Counted from the first letter of the stretch, positions 51,553-60,144 are shown. The stretch: DNA of 64,000 nt from UBA3305 sp002373555 (GCA_946612455.1 CAMOER010000008.1:30466-94465), one strand, 5' to 3'. Notes: generated by a model from the letters alone, not told the origin. A program made the numbers and translations.

Positions 51553-52100
51553 AATGTATACCCCTCTCTGTTCAGATGCTCCCGGAGACGATTTCTCGTC
51601 CGGTGCAGATTTACCTTCACGCGGCTCTCCGTGCTGCCGGTGACGTCCGCGATCTCCCTGACGGATTCGCCAAACCAGTAACGCAGGATGAACATGCGCC
51701 TGGAATCCGGATTCTGGCTGTACAGGAATGCGGAGAGCGTACGGCCCAGCTCGTGCATGTCAATCCCCTCTTCCACGCTGCCGCCGGGAATACACGCAAG
51801 GAGCTCATCGGAAAGCTCCCCGACGACGGCTTTCCGTTTTGCCGCGTTCAGCCGGGAAAGACGATGACCGATATGATTCCGGAGGACCTTCAGAAGCCAG
51901 GCGCAGAAATGCACAGGCCGGACGGGCGGGATCGAATTCCAGGCCGACAGATATGTGTCGTTTACGCATTCCTCTCCGTCTTCCTTTGCCAGCAGATTGT
52001 CTGCCAGATGGTGCAGCCGGCTTCCGTATTTGCTGTCGGTCTCGGAGATCGCCCGCTCATCCCTTTCAAAATACAGGCTGATGATCTCAATATCTTCCAT
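51549..52100 (-). CDS. ECF-like RNA polymerase sigma factor
   Basis: A 183-residue sigma-70 family protein: region 2 (NLLAKEDGEECVNDTYLSAWNSIPP ... FCAWLLKVLRNHIGHRLSR) and region 4 (RMFILRYWFGESVREIADVTGSTESRVKVNLHRTRNRLREHL). Start ATG 52100 has a GGGACC-type ribosome site. It overlaps the propeller gene by 4 nt. Regulation may be autogenous: the minus-strand leader has an ECF-like -35 TGTAACCTT at 52170-52162. Confidence 0.9.
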   Translation of the reverse strand: MEDIEIISLYFERDERAISETDSKYGSRLHHLADNLLAKEDGEECVNDTYLSAWNSIPPVRPVHFCAWLLKVLRNHIGHRLSRLNAAKRKAVVGELSDELLACIPGGSVEEGIDMHELGRTLSAFLYSQNPDSRRMFILRYWFGESVREIADVTGSTESRVKVNLHRTRNRLREHLNREGYTL

Positions 52101-52177
52101 TGCGGGTCCCTTTCTGTGAATATAAGTCTGCGTTCATCCTTACAGTACCGTTTGATTCCGGAAGGTTACATCTGAAC

Positions 52178-52220
52178 AAAAAAAGCGGTATAAAGTCTTT
52201 CTGCAAGACGATTATACCGC
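52178..52220 (-). terminator. Terminator of the CitXG gene
   Basis: GCGGTATAA/TTATACCGC with an inner GTCTT/AAGAC pairing and a minus-strand run of seven U, located between the CitXG stop and the sigma gene start. Confidence 0.87.
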
Positions 52221-52248
52221 ATAAATTCTGTCTGAAACAGCAAAGCTT

Positions 52249-53646
52249 TTATAAGAGCCAGGAAAGGAGATACAGCCAGTAGGTCAGCGCGAGCAGATCG
52301 GCACATCCGCCTGCACTGAGATTCTTTTCGATAAAGGACCGGTCGAGCGCCCGGATCACGCTTTCCGTCGGTTCCGGATCCTTAGCAAGAAGGCTCCGGA
52401 TCTCCTCTTTGACCTGCAGCTGCACCTCTCTGGAAGAACGTTTGATCATATTGGAATCATCTACGTTGGCAAGCAGATGGAGCAGCGCAAGGGAACCGGC
52501 GCGCTGATAGTCCATGCCGGCATCCAGATACTCCGCCAGATACGGCCAGCAGAACCGCTGTACCGACAGAAAACCGCCGGCTGCTTCCGCTCGGATCCCG
52601 CCCAGGCGGAATTTCTCATACTGCTCTTCACCCGCTGTGCGGATGTGTCCGTCTTCCAGCGGCAGAAGACGGAAATCCTCTTTCAGGGCCGGTGCAGCGA
52701 TCTTGGACGCCGTAGCCAGGATCTGGGGAAGCAGTGTTTCCCGTTCGGTATAGGAAGCTGTGACATAGCCCGCAGCAGCTGCCAGAATGCCGAGTGAGAA
52801 GATCATGCCTTTATGCGTGTTGACTCCGCCTGTAGCCTGCAGCATGGCGTTTTCCGCCTCTATGCCGATCGGGCGGATATATTTCAGGACGCTCTCCGCC
52901 GATTCATTCTGCAGTTCGAATCCGGCCGCAGCAAACCGGGTGAAATAGGTTTCCAGCGCATAGGTGCTCTTTTCAAACAATGCGACATCCATGTCGGTAT
53001 GGGAACCGGAATTCTCAAGGTCGACCAGGCCCGGCTTCGGTGTGGTATACACCTCCATCAGCATGGCCTGCCGGCACAGTCTGCCGATCATATCGGAGGA
53101 AAGCCTGTATCTGCCGCACTGGGCGAGCAGCAGCCGCACGGTGGCATCCTGGATCTCTTCCACGGTATGGGCACGGCTTCTGGCGCAGATGCCGTCTGTT
53201 TTTCCGCAGACCAGACATGGTCTCGCAGCGAGGCCCAGTTCTGTCCGGGATACCTTCTCTCCGTCCGGCTTCAGCACATCGATGTCAAAGAGCCTGCCGG
53301 CAGGTTCTTCCTCCTCCAGGGGAAGCAGTACTTTCTTCACTTCATACGCGTCTGCATGCACAGAGAGATATCCTTCTGGTCCGTATACGTTATCCGCGAT
53401 AAATGAATCGGCAGGAGGCATGCGGCTGACCAGAAGTGTATTCCTGATGAGGTCAAAGGTATTATAGAAAACTTCCTCGGCCAGTGGGAAACGTTTGACC
53501 GGTCCGGCAATATTCAATGTAAAACAGACCAGCGTACACGGGTTTTTGATCTGTGCGCGCATCTGTCTGCGGACGCGGTCTTCCCGGCCTTTCAGCATAA
53601 CAGGCAGGGTAACTTCGGGGCCAATGATCCAGTTGGTGCTTTTCAT
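52249..53646 (-). CDS. Bifunctional CitXG (citrate lyase prosthetic-group transfer and synthesis)
   Basis: The N-terminal ~170 residues match CitX (holo-ACP synthase for citrate lyase: FPLAEEVFYNTFDLIRN and the Cys-rich RPCLVCGKTDGICARSRAH). The remaining ~290 residues match CitG, the triphosphoribosyl-dephospho-CoA synthase (KPGLVDLENSGSHTDMDV, and GGVNTHKGMIFSLGILAAAAGY). Together these build and attach the 2'-(5''-triphosphoribosyl)-3'-dephospho-CoA group of the citrate lyase gamma subunit. No citrate lyase genes (citDEF) lie in the window, so its targets must be elsewhere. Confidence 0.92.
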   Translation of the reverse strand: MKSTNWIIGPEVTLPVMLKGREDRVRRQMRAQIKNPCTLVCFTLNIAGPVKRFPLAEEVFYNTFDLIRNTLLVSRMPPADSFIADNVYGPEGYLSVHADAYEVKKVLLPLEEEEPAGRLFDIDVLKPDGEKVSRTELGLAARPCLVCGKTDGICARSRAHTVEEIQDATVRLLLAQCGRYRLSSDMIGRLCRQAMLMEVYTTPKPGLVDLENSGSHTDMDVALFEKSTYALETYFTRFAAAGFELQNESAESVLKYIRPIGIEAENAMLQATGGVNTHKGMIFSLGILAAAAGYVTASYTERETLLPQILATASKIAAPALKEDFRLLPLEDGHIRTAGEEQYEKFRLGGIRAEAAGGFLSVQRFCWPYLAEYLDAGMDYQRAGSLALLHLLANVDDSNMIKRSSREVQLQVKEEIRSLLAKDPEPTESVIRALDRSFIEKNLSAGGCADLLALTYWLYLLSWLL

Positions 53647-53700
53647 GATTCTGGTTCCTTTTCCGGCATCGGACTCGGCCGGGCTTTCTATTTTGATCGG

Positions 53701-54888
53701 TCAGAACGGTCTGCCGCTTTTCGTGATCTTTTCTCCGGTATAGGTCCTTCCGGCGCCTTCGGCATCGAAGAAGTCAGAGGCTTTCTCAAGGAGCGCCCTG
53801 ATCGGCAGATGCTGCGGGCAGTAAGTCTCACAGTTTCCGCAGTGCAGACAGTCCTCCATCTTTCCGTAGCCGTCGGAGATCAGGTTGGCATACATTTCCT
53901 TCTCAGAGGACCAGCTGGGGTTCGTATCCAGCTTTTCCTGATTGTACAGCGCAAAATAGCTGGGGATATTGAGATTCATCGGACAGCGGTCCGCTTCCAC
54001 GCAGTAGCGGCAGCCCGTGCACGGAATCGAAATGCTGGAATTCAGGATGATCCGGACTTTGTCAAGCGCTGCGAGTTCCTCTTCGGTCAGAGGCACTGCT
54101 TCCTGCATGGTCTTCATATTGTCGGCAAGCTGGGCCTCATCGCTCATTCCGGAGAGGACCATAAAGACACCGGGCAGACCTGCGGCGAAACGGATCGCCC
54201 AGGACGCCGGGCTCCAGTCGGGGTGTACTTTCCGCAGGACTGCTTCTGCTTCCTTCGGGATATTGGCAAGCGTACCGCCCTTTACGGGTTCCATGACGAT
54301 CACGGGTTTGCCGTGGCGAACGGCTGCTTCGTAACATTTGCGGCTCTGAATCCCTTCATTTTCCCAGTCCAGATAGTTGATCTGCAGCTGGACAAATTCG
54401 AGCTGCGGAAATTCGGAAAATGTACGGTCGACAAAATCCCCCGTATCATGGCAGGAAAATCCAAGCTTTCTGATCTTCCCTTCGTCTTTCATCCGCTGCA
54501 GGAAACCGACCGTGTCGAGCTTCCTGGCAGTGTCGATGCAGGAAGAATTCAGATTATGGATCAGGTAAAAATCAAAGTAATCTACGCCGCATTTCTGTAG
54601 CTGTTCATAAAAGATCTTTTCCTGCTGCTCTTTTGTCTCGAACATGCCCATCGGCATCTTGGTCGCGACAGTAAAGCTGTCTCTCGGATAACGCGCGACG
54701 ACCGTTTTCCCGGTGACCGGTTCACTCTGAAATTCATGATACATATAGGCAGAGTCAAAATAACTGAATCTACCGGCCATGAACATATCCACCATACCTG
54801 CAGTACGTTCGACATCAATACTGCCTTTATCATTCTTATCTGTGATGGGAAGCCGCATCATACCGAAGCCGAGCTTTTTCTGTTCCAT
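53701..54888 (-). CDS. Aldo/keto reductase with C-terminal 4Fe-4S domain
   Basis: A 395-residue oxidoreductase: N-terminal aldo/keto reductase barrel (LGFGMMRLPI, FDSAYMYHE with the catalytic Tyr, IRKLGFSCHD) and a C-terminal ferredoxin-like region with CTGCRYCVEADRCPMN and CLHCGNCETYCPQHLPI. This fused family is common in anaerobes; substrates are unknown. ATG 54888 precedes MEQKKLGFGMM; the longer frame overlaps the terminator of the gene upstream. Confidence 0.93.
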   Translation of the reverse strand: MEQKKLGFGMMRLPITDKNDKGSIDVERTAGMVDMFMAGRFSYFDSAYMYHEFQSEPVTGKTVVARYPRDSFTVATKMPMGMFETKEQQEKIFYEQLQKCGVDYFDFYLIHNLNSSCIDTARKLDTVGFLQRMKDEGKIRKLGFSCHDTGDFVDRTFSEFPQLEFVQLQINYLDWENEGIQSRKCYEAAVRHGKPVIVMEPVKGGTLANIPKEAEAVLRKVHPDWSPASWAIRFAAGLPGVFMVLSGMSDEAQLADNMKTMQEAVPLTEEELAALDKVRIILNSSISIPCTGCRYCVEADRCPMNLNIPSYFALYNQEKLDTNPSWSSEKEMYANLISDGYGKMEDCLHCGNCETYCPQHLPIRALLEKASDFFDAEGAGRTYTGEKITKSGRPF

Positions 54889-54973
54889 AAGATCATCCCT
54901 CCGTTTGTTTGTCCCATCAGTATACCACAGATTCTGCGGTTGCAAACAGAAATCTTCCGTGCATCGGAACGGA

Positions 54974-55007
54974 CAAAAGAAAAGCACCCCGGGCAAAGCC
55001 GGGGTGC
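54974..55007 (-). terminator. Terminator of icd
   Basis: GCACCCCGG/CCGGGGTGC with a short GCAAAG loop, followed on the minus strand by TTTTCTTTT. Confidence 0.88.
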
Positions 55008-55027
55008 GGATCTTCGTAATATGAAAA

Positions 55028-56248
55028 TTACAGAAGCTTCTCGAGTCTCTTGCGGATCTCAAGGATGAACTCTCTGGAGTTGACCTGATGTACTTCTTCC
55101 TTCGGAATCGTGGTGATCAGGGCAAGGTCCTTGGTCATATAGCCTTCCTCGATGGTATCGATGGTAGCTTTCTCAAGAGCCTTAGCGAATTTCTGCAGCT
55201 CAGCATTGCCGTCCAGCTCGCCTCTCTTGTTCAGAGCGCCGGTCCATGCAAAGATGGTAGCCACAGAGTTCGTGGAGGTCTCTTCACCCTTCAGATGCTT
55301 GTAGTAATGTCTGGTGACAGTACCATGAGCAGCTTCATACTCGTACTTGCCGTTCGGGTTTACAAGAACGGAAGTCATCATAGCCAGGGAACCGAAAGCT
55401 GTTGCAAGCATATCGGACATGACATCGCCGTCATAGTTCTTGCAGGCCCAGATGTATCCACCCTCGGAACGGATGACACGTGCTACGACGTCGTCGATCA
55501 GAGTGTAGAAATAGGTGATGCCGGCAGCTTCGAATTTCTCTTTGTACTCGGTCTCGTATACTTCTGCGAAGATATCCTTGAAGGTATGGTCATACTGTTT
55601 GGAGATGGTATCCTTGGTAGCGAACCACAGATCCTGCTTGGTATCGAGAGCATAGTTCATGCAGCTTCTTGCGAAAGATCTGATGGAGTTGCAGCGGTTG
55701 TGCATACCCTGGATCACGCCGCCCTCGTCCTCAGTGAATGTGAAGATCTCGGACTCTTTGGTCTCGCCCTTTTCGTTGGTGAATACGAGCTTCGCAGTAC
55801 CTTTCTCAAAGCACTTCATCTCGGTGTTCTTGTAAACATCACCATAAGCATGACGAGCGATCGTGATGGGTTTCTTCCAGGTTCTTACGTAAGGCTCGAT
55901 ACCTCTTACAAGGATGGGAGCACGGAAAACGGTTCCGTCCATGATCGCACGGATGGTGCCGTTCGGGCTCTTCCACATCTGTGAAAGGTTGTACTCTTCA
56001 ACACGCTGTGCATTGGGAGTGATGGTCGCGCACTTTACAGCTACGCCATACTTTAATGCAGCATTCGCGGAATCAATAGTGATCTGATCCTTGGTCTCTT
56101 CTCTCTTTACGAGGCTGAGATCATAATATTCTGTCTTGAGATCGATGAAGGGCAGCAGCAGCTCGTCTTTAATGATCTGCCACAGAACTCTTGTCATCTC
56201 ATCGCCATCCATCTCGACCAGCGGAGTGGTCATCTGAATCTTTCCCAT
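55028..56248 (-). CDS. icd: NADP-dependent isocitrate dehydrogenase (eukaryote-like type)
   Basis: Oxidatively decarboxylates isocitrate to 2-oxoglutarate. 406 residues matching the homodimeric type II (eukaryotic cytosolic/mitochondrial-like) enzymes and not E. coli-type Icd: MGKIQMTTPLVEMDGDEMTRVLW, NAALKYGVAVKCATITPNAQRVEEY, SPNGTIRAIMDGTVFRAPI and HGTVTRHYYKHLKGEETSTN. ATG 56248 with AAGGAGG is clear; upstream in-frame codons are leader. Aconitase and citrate synthase are not in the window, but CitXG is nearby, so a partial citrate branch for glutamate synthesis is possible. Confidence 0.95.
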   Translation of the reverse strand: MGKIQMTTPLVEMDGDEMTRVLWQIIKDELLLPFIDLKTEYYDLSLVKREETKDQITIDSANAALKYGVAVKCATITPNAQRVEEYNLSQMWKSPNGTIRAIMDGTVFRAPILVRGIEPYVRTWKKPITIARHAYGDVYKNTEMKCFEKGTAKLVFTNEKGETKESEIFTFTEDEGGVIQGMHNRCNSIRSFARSCMNYALDTKQDLWFATKDTISKQYDHTFKDIFAEVYETEYKEKFEAAGITYFYTLIDDVVARVIRSEGGYIWACKNYDGDVMSDMLATAFGSLAMMTSVLVNPNGKYEYEAAHGTVTRHYYKHLKGEETSTNSVATIFAWTGALNKRGELDGNAELQKFAKALEKATIDTIEEGYMTKDLALITTIPKEEVHQVNSREFILEIRKRLEKLL

Positions 56249-56307
56249 TGGAATCATCCTCCTTTTGTGACTAAGCGCTTTTGCGCATAGACCTTTAAGA
56301 TACAAAG

Positions 56308-56336
56308 ATTATAGGACAGCAGGAAGTTAAAGTCAA
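56308..56336 (-). promoter_or_regulatory. Strong promoter of icd
   Basis: On the minus strand TTGACT (56336-56331), 17-nt spacer, TATAAT (56313-56308), 60 nt before the start codon. Confidence 0.8.
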
Positions 56337-56339
56337 TTA

Positions 56340-56600
56340 GTAAAGAACTGAAAAAGCGGTCATTTTCTTTTCTTTTATATGGGATAGTTATATCTTTTCT
56401 TTATTTTTACAGCTTTAGGCCGTTTGGATTCGCAAAATTGATTCCGCAGCCGCTATAATTTGTAAAATTGTCAGAATTCAAAATCGAATTGCTGTTTATT
56501 TATCCTGTGTATCATAAAATACAGGAATGGTATGTTTATAAAACAAGTAAAATAATAAAAACGGGTGCAGACAAACCGGGCGGCAGATTTACATAAACCT
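56340..56600. other. AT-rich intergenic region between icd and rubredoxin
   Basis: About 260 nt with no open reading frame of note, unlike the rest of the window in its high A/T content. It contains a weak hairpin (TCCTGT/ACAGGA near 56504-56526) and holds the upstream regions of both divergent promoters. I see no further signal. Confidence 0.5.
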
Positions 56601-56601
56601 T

Positions 56602-56630
56602 TTGACACTGTCACGCGCTTATGCTATTGT
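56602..56630 (+). promoter_or_regulatory. Predicted promoter of the rubredoxin gene
   Basis: TTGACA (56602-56607), 17-nt spacer, TATTGT (56625-56630), 49 nt upstream of the ATG. Confidence 0.7.
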
Positions 56631-56679
56631 TACATCATGAAAAGCCGTCCGAAACGGCTTGCAGAAGGAGGAATTTACG

Positions 56680-56835
56680 ATGGTCTATGTATGTGACGTA
56701 TGCGGTTGGGAATATGATGAAGAAGCCGGTTTCCCGGATGCCGGAATCGAGCCCGGAACGAAATGGGAAGATATCCCGGATGATTTCGAATGTCCGCTCT
56801 GCGGCGTAGACAAGAGCCAGTTTTCAGAACAGTAA
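56680..56835 (+). CDS. Rubredoxin
   Basis: A 51-residue iron protein: MVYVCDVCGWEYDEEAG opens with the first CxxC and CPLCGVDKSQF carries the second CxxC. The ribosome site AGGAGG and a strong promoter are present. Rubredoxin transfers electrons in oxygen detoxification by rubrerythrin or flavodiiron proteins. It is monocistronic, followed by a 20-bp-stem terminator. Confidence 0.96.
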   Translation: MVYVCDVCGWEYDEEAGFPDAGIEPGTKWEDIPDDFECPLCGVDKSQFSEQ

Positions 56836-56851
56836 TCGGTAAGAAAAAGCT

Positions 56852-56896
56852 CAAGGGGACAGGCACCGCGGTTAACCCGCGGTGCCTGTCCCCTTG
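56852..56896 (+). terminator. 20-bp perfect hairpin after rubredoxin
   Basis: 56852-56871 and 56877-56896 pair perfectly around a 5-nt loop. There is no immediate U-run; a partial further copy of its arm follows (56898-56921) before TTCTTTTATT. The GGGGACAGGCACC sequence resembles repeats found in many clostridial genomes. Confidence 0.7.
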
Positions 56897-56933
56897 GGTT
56901 AACCGCGGTTCCTGTCCTTGGGTTCTTTTATTA

Positions 56934-57449
56934 TCAGTATTCTCCGAGCCATCTGGCCGAAGTCTCAGCCACGGCCTCTCCGGCCTGCAGGCTTGCCGGC
57001 ACATTCAGCACCCGCTGGTTCCTGCTGCCGCGGAAATTCAGCTCCAGGCTCTTCTCTTCCATCAGGAACGGTCCGTCGACAAGCACATCGATCAGCGACA
57101 GCAGTTTTTTCTGCGCTTCCGTCCCGTTCTGATACAGTTCTTCAAAGGTGAATCCCGTATAGGAAGCCACTTCATAGCCTGCTTCTTTTAAAAGAACAGC
57201 CAGCTTTGCCAGTCCCTCCGCCTGCGTGAAAGGCTCTCCGCCGGAAAACGTGACGCCCCGGCAGAGCGGATTGCTCTTTACGATCTGAAGCAGCGTCTCC
57301 TCTTCCATCTCCTTACCGCCTGCGTAATCCCAGGTCTCTGGATTGTGACAGCCGGGGCAGTGATGCGGACATCCCTGCACATAAAAGGCCGTGCGAATGC
57401 CCGGCCCGTCAACGATGGAATCTTCAGCTATTCCCGCCAGCTTAAGCAT
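56934..57449 (-). CDS. nrdG: Anaerobic ribonucleotide reductase activating protein NrdG
   Basis: Radical SAM activase that installs the glycyl radical on the class III RNR. 171 residues with QGCPHHCPGCHN (CxxxCxxC) and TFSGGEPF. ATG 57449 overlaps the last bases of the small gene before it (8 nt), so the two are translationally coupled. Confidence 0.96.
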   Translation of the reverse strand: MLKLAGIAEDSIVDGPGIRTAFYVQGCPHHCPGCHNPETWDYAGGKEMEEETLLQIVKSNPLCRGVTFSGGEPFTQAEGLAKLAVLLKEAGYEVASYTGFTFEELYQNGTEAQKKLLSLIDVLVDGPFLMEEKSLELNFRGSRNQRVLNVPASLQAGEAVAETSARWLGEY

Positions 57450-57603
57450 GGGCGGTAAGACCGTGCTTTACGCGGTCATGCTCTTCGGCGCGCTTTGCGT
57501 CGTTCCACTTATCCATGGTTCCTACAAGATATCCGGTGATGCGGCGGATCCGCTCAAATCCTACGCCCTGTCCGAGTTTCTCGTTATAGCTCTGTTCGCT
57601 CAT
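57442..57603 (-). CDS. Separate glycyl-radical C-terminal peptide of the class III RNR
   Basis: A 53-residue protein beginning MSEQSYNEKLGQGVGFERI. It contains RRITGYLVG, which aligns with the RRVCGYLG glycyl-radical motif at the C-terminus of single-chain NrdD enzymes, and then KWNDAKRAEEHDRVKH, matching the conserved tail RVKH. The main NrdD frame (57644-59929) ends before this motif. It has its own AAGGGAGA ribosome site and start codon, so it is a real, separate gene and not a frameshift product. Together with NrdD it would rebuild the active enzyme. Confidence 0.85.
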   Translation of the reverse strand: MSEQSYNEKLGQGVGFERIRRITGYLVGTMDKWNDAKRAEEHDRVKHGLTAHA

Positions 57604-57643
57604 GATATTGATCTCCCTTCGTATGTGTATTGTTTTCTTCTCT

Positions 57644-59929
57644 TTACTGAATTCCCTGGAATGCAGGCATTTCAGGATACATCTTTCTTAATTTCTCGAC
57701 CAGCTCCTGCGGGATCTGCTCGCCTTCGCGTCTTCCGCAGCGGGGGCAGACATCGCCGATCACGCCGACGTAACCGCAGACCGGATCTCTGTCTACAGGA
57801 TGATTGATGCTGCCGTAACCGACGCCGCAGTCATGCATCCAGCGAACGACCTGCTCGAAAGCCTCGATATTCTTGGAGGTATCGCCGTCCATCTCGACAT
57901 AGCTGATATGACCGGCGTTGCAAAGCGCATGATACGGTCCTTCCAGACGGATCTTGTCATAGGCAGAGATCGGGAACCAGACCGGAATATGGAAGCTGTT
58001 GGTATAGTACTCTCTGTCGGTGATCCCGGGGATCTTGCCGAAGCGCTGCTGGTCCTGACGGATGAACTTTCCGGACAGGCCCTCGGCCGGTGTGGCAAGC
58101 AGGGTGAAGTTCATCTTCATCTCCTGCGATTTTTTGTTGCAGAAATCTCTCATATGGCCGATGATCTCCAGGCCCTTCTGCTGGATCTCCTCGCTCTCGC
58201 CGTGGTGCTTGCCGTACAGTGCTGTCAGCGTCTCCGCCAGGCCGATGAAGCCGATGGAAAGCGTTCCGTGCTTCAGCACATCGCGGATCTCGTCGCTGTT
58301 GGCCAGCGTGTCGGAATCCAGCCATACGCCCTGTCCCATCAGGAACGGGAAGTTATAGACATGCTTCGCAGCCTGGATCTCGAATCTGTCGAGCAGCTGC
58401 TGGGCCGTCATATTGAGCATCCAGTCAAGCTTCTCATAGAAGACCTTCTCGTCATGATCGGCTTCGAGTGCCAGACGGACAAGGTTGATCGATGAGAAGG
58501 ACAGGTTTCCTCTGGAGTAAGAGATCTCTCTGGTGGGATCGTAAACATTTCCCATGACTCTCGTTCTGCAGCCCATCGTGGCGACTTCCGTCTCGGGATG
58601 GCCGGGCTTGTAGTACTGCAGGTTGTAAGGCGCATCCAGGAAGACGAAGTTCGGGAACAGTCTTCTGGCGCTGACCTTGCAGCTTAAGCGGAACAGATCA
58701 TAGTTCGGATCCTCCGGATTGTAGTTCACGCCTTCCTTCACCTTGAAGATATGGATCGGGAAGATGCAGGTCTCGCCGTGACCGAGGCCGGCATCCAGCG
58801 CAAGCAGGATGTTCCGCATAGCCATACGGCCTTCGGGCGTGGTATCCGTACCATAGTTGATCGATGAGAACGGTGTCTGTGCACCTGCGCGGGAGTGCAT
58901 GGTGTTCAGGTTGTGAACGAAGCCCTCCATGGCCTGGTAGGTCTCATGATCCGTCAGCTTGTAGGCACGTTTTCTGACTCTCGTCAGAAGATGGGCAATA
59001 TCCTGTCCTTCCAGACCGGCGAAACGGGCCGCCAGTTCTTCTGTCATCTGCGCATCGAACTCGGGGCCGTTCCCGAGACCGACGGTCTCGGCAGCGCTGC
59101 GCTCCACCGTCTCGACAGCGGCTTTCACTCTGTCCTTCAGATCCTCTGTATCACAGGCATCCTCCACGACATCCGTCAGGATGTTGATGTAATTCCTGCG
59201 GTAGCTCTTGCCGACGCCCTCGGCCATGCCGTAATCAAAGTTCGGAATGGACTGTCCGCCGTGCTGGTCGTTCTGGTTGGACTGGATAGCGATCGCAGCA
59301 AGCGCGGCATAGCTCTGAATGCTCTGCGGCTCACGCAGATAGCCGTGTCCGGTGGAGAATCCGCCGTGGAACAGCTTCAGGATATCAATCTGCGTACATG
59401 TGGTCGTCAGGGAATAAAAATCGAAATCATGGATATACAGATATCCTTCACGGAAAGCTTTCGCATGCTCTTTCCGCAGAAGATACATTTCGTTATAGGA
59501 TTTCGCACCTGCCGCACCGATCTGGAGCATGCTGCCCATCGCGGTATTGCCGTCGATATTCGCATTGTCACGCTTCAGGTCGGAAGCCTTCGCATCCACC
59601 TGGGTGATCTCGTCGATCGTGTGCATCAGGCTGGTGTTGGCTTCTCTGGCTCTCGTACGGTTCGCTCTGTACAGGATGTAGGCCTTCGCGGTCTCATTGA
59701 AGCCGTAGTTCATCAGCTCCTGCTCAACGGCGTCCTGAATATATTCAATGCCGGGTGCATCGGAAAGGCGTCCGCTCTCCAGATGTCCTTCTACGGCATT
59801 CGCCACGCGTGCTGCGCTTTCCGCATCGCCTTCCCCGGTGGCTTCCATGGCTTTCAGGATCGCCCTTGCGATCTTTGCCTGATCGTACAGTACCTTTCTA
59901 CCGTCTCTTTTGATAATACTCCGAATCAT
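57644..59929 (-). CDS. nrdD: Anaerobic ribonucleoside-triphosphate reductase NrdD, large part
   Basis: Class III ribonucleotide reductase for deoxynucleotide synthesis without oxygen. 761 residues: N-terminal ATP-cone (IIKRDGRKVLYDQAKIARAILKAME), catalytic barrel, and a Cys-rich C-terminus (DPVCGYVGVIGDVCPRCGR) matching the zinc-binding segment. It stops before the glycyl-radical motif found at this place in E. coli NrdD; that motif is encoded in the following small gene. The promoter has two NrdR boxes. Confidence 0.95.
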   Translation of the reverse strand: MIRSIIKRDGRKVLYDQAKIARAILKAMEATGEGDAESAARVANAVEGHLESGRLSDAPGIEYIQDAVEQELMNYGFNETAKAYILYRANRTRAREANTSLMHTIDEITQVDAKASDLKRDNANIDGNTAMGSMLQIGAAGAKSYNEMYLLRKEHAKAFREGYLYIHDFDFYSLTTTCTQIDILKLFHGGFSTGHGYLREPQSIQSYAALAAIAIQSNQNDQHGGQSIPNFDYGMAEGVGKSYRRNYINILTDVVEDACDTEDLKDRVKAAVETVERSAAETVGLGNGPEFDAQMTEELAARFAGLEGQDIAHLLTRVRKRAYKLTDHETYQAMEGFVHNLNTMHSRAGAQTPFSSINYGTDTTPEGRMAMRNILLALDAGLGHGETCIFPIHIFKVKEGVNYNPEDPNYDLFRLSCKVSARRLFPNFVFLDAPYNLQYYKPGHPETEVATMGCRTRVMGNVYDPTREISYSRGNLSFSSINLVRLALEADHDEKVFYEKLDWMLNMTAQQLLDRFEIQAAKHVYNFPFLMGQGVWLDSDTLANSDEIRDVLKHGTLSIGFIGLAETLTALYGKHHGESEEIQQKGLEIIGHMRDFCNKKSQEMKMNFTLLATPAEGLSGKFIRQDQQRFGKIPGITDREYYTNSFHIPVWFPISAYDKIRLEGPYHALCNAGHISYVEMDGDTSKNIEAFEQVVRWMHDCGVGYGSINHPVDRDPVCGYVGVIGDVCPRCGRREGEQIPQELVEKLRKMYPEMPAFQGIQ

Positions 59930-59970
59930 TTTCCATCCTCCTGCCCGCTTTCGGTGGTATGCGGGACCAG

Positions 59971-60038
59971 ATACTATATATTGTGTTTATACTTGGTCGT
60001 GCAAGGTATATTTTGTACCCAGATCCGGCTTTTGTCAA
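59971..60038 (-). promoter_or_regulatory. nrdD promoter with two NrdR boxes
   Basis: NrdR-box-like 16-mers ATACTATATATTGTGT (59971-59986) and GCAAGGTATATTTTGT (60001-60016), 30 bp apart, as for paired NrdR sites. On the minus strand the -35 TTGACA (60038-60033) and CAAAAT (60015-60010) are separated by 17 nt, so box 2 overlaps the -10. Confidence 0.8.
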
Positions 60039-60144
60039 GAGGTTTTTTGTGAAAATAAAACCGGATTTTTGCAACATCCGTAAATCGGCAAAATCCGCCG
60101 CGGTCATGAAAGATCCGGAAGAAAAGAATCTCCCGGATCAATGG

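Noticed and set aside
57644..57720. VCGYVG near the NrdD end as the glycyl-radical motif
   Set aside because: It is followed by CPRC in the manner of the zinc-binding segment of NrdD (compare ECGFTG...CPKCG in E. coli), so it is more likely the zinc half-site. The Gly motif RRITGYLVG is in the next gene.
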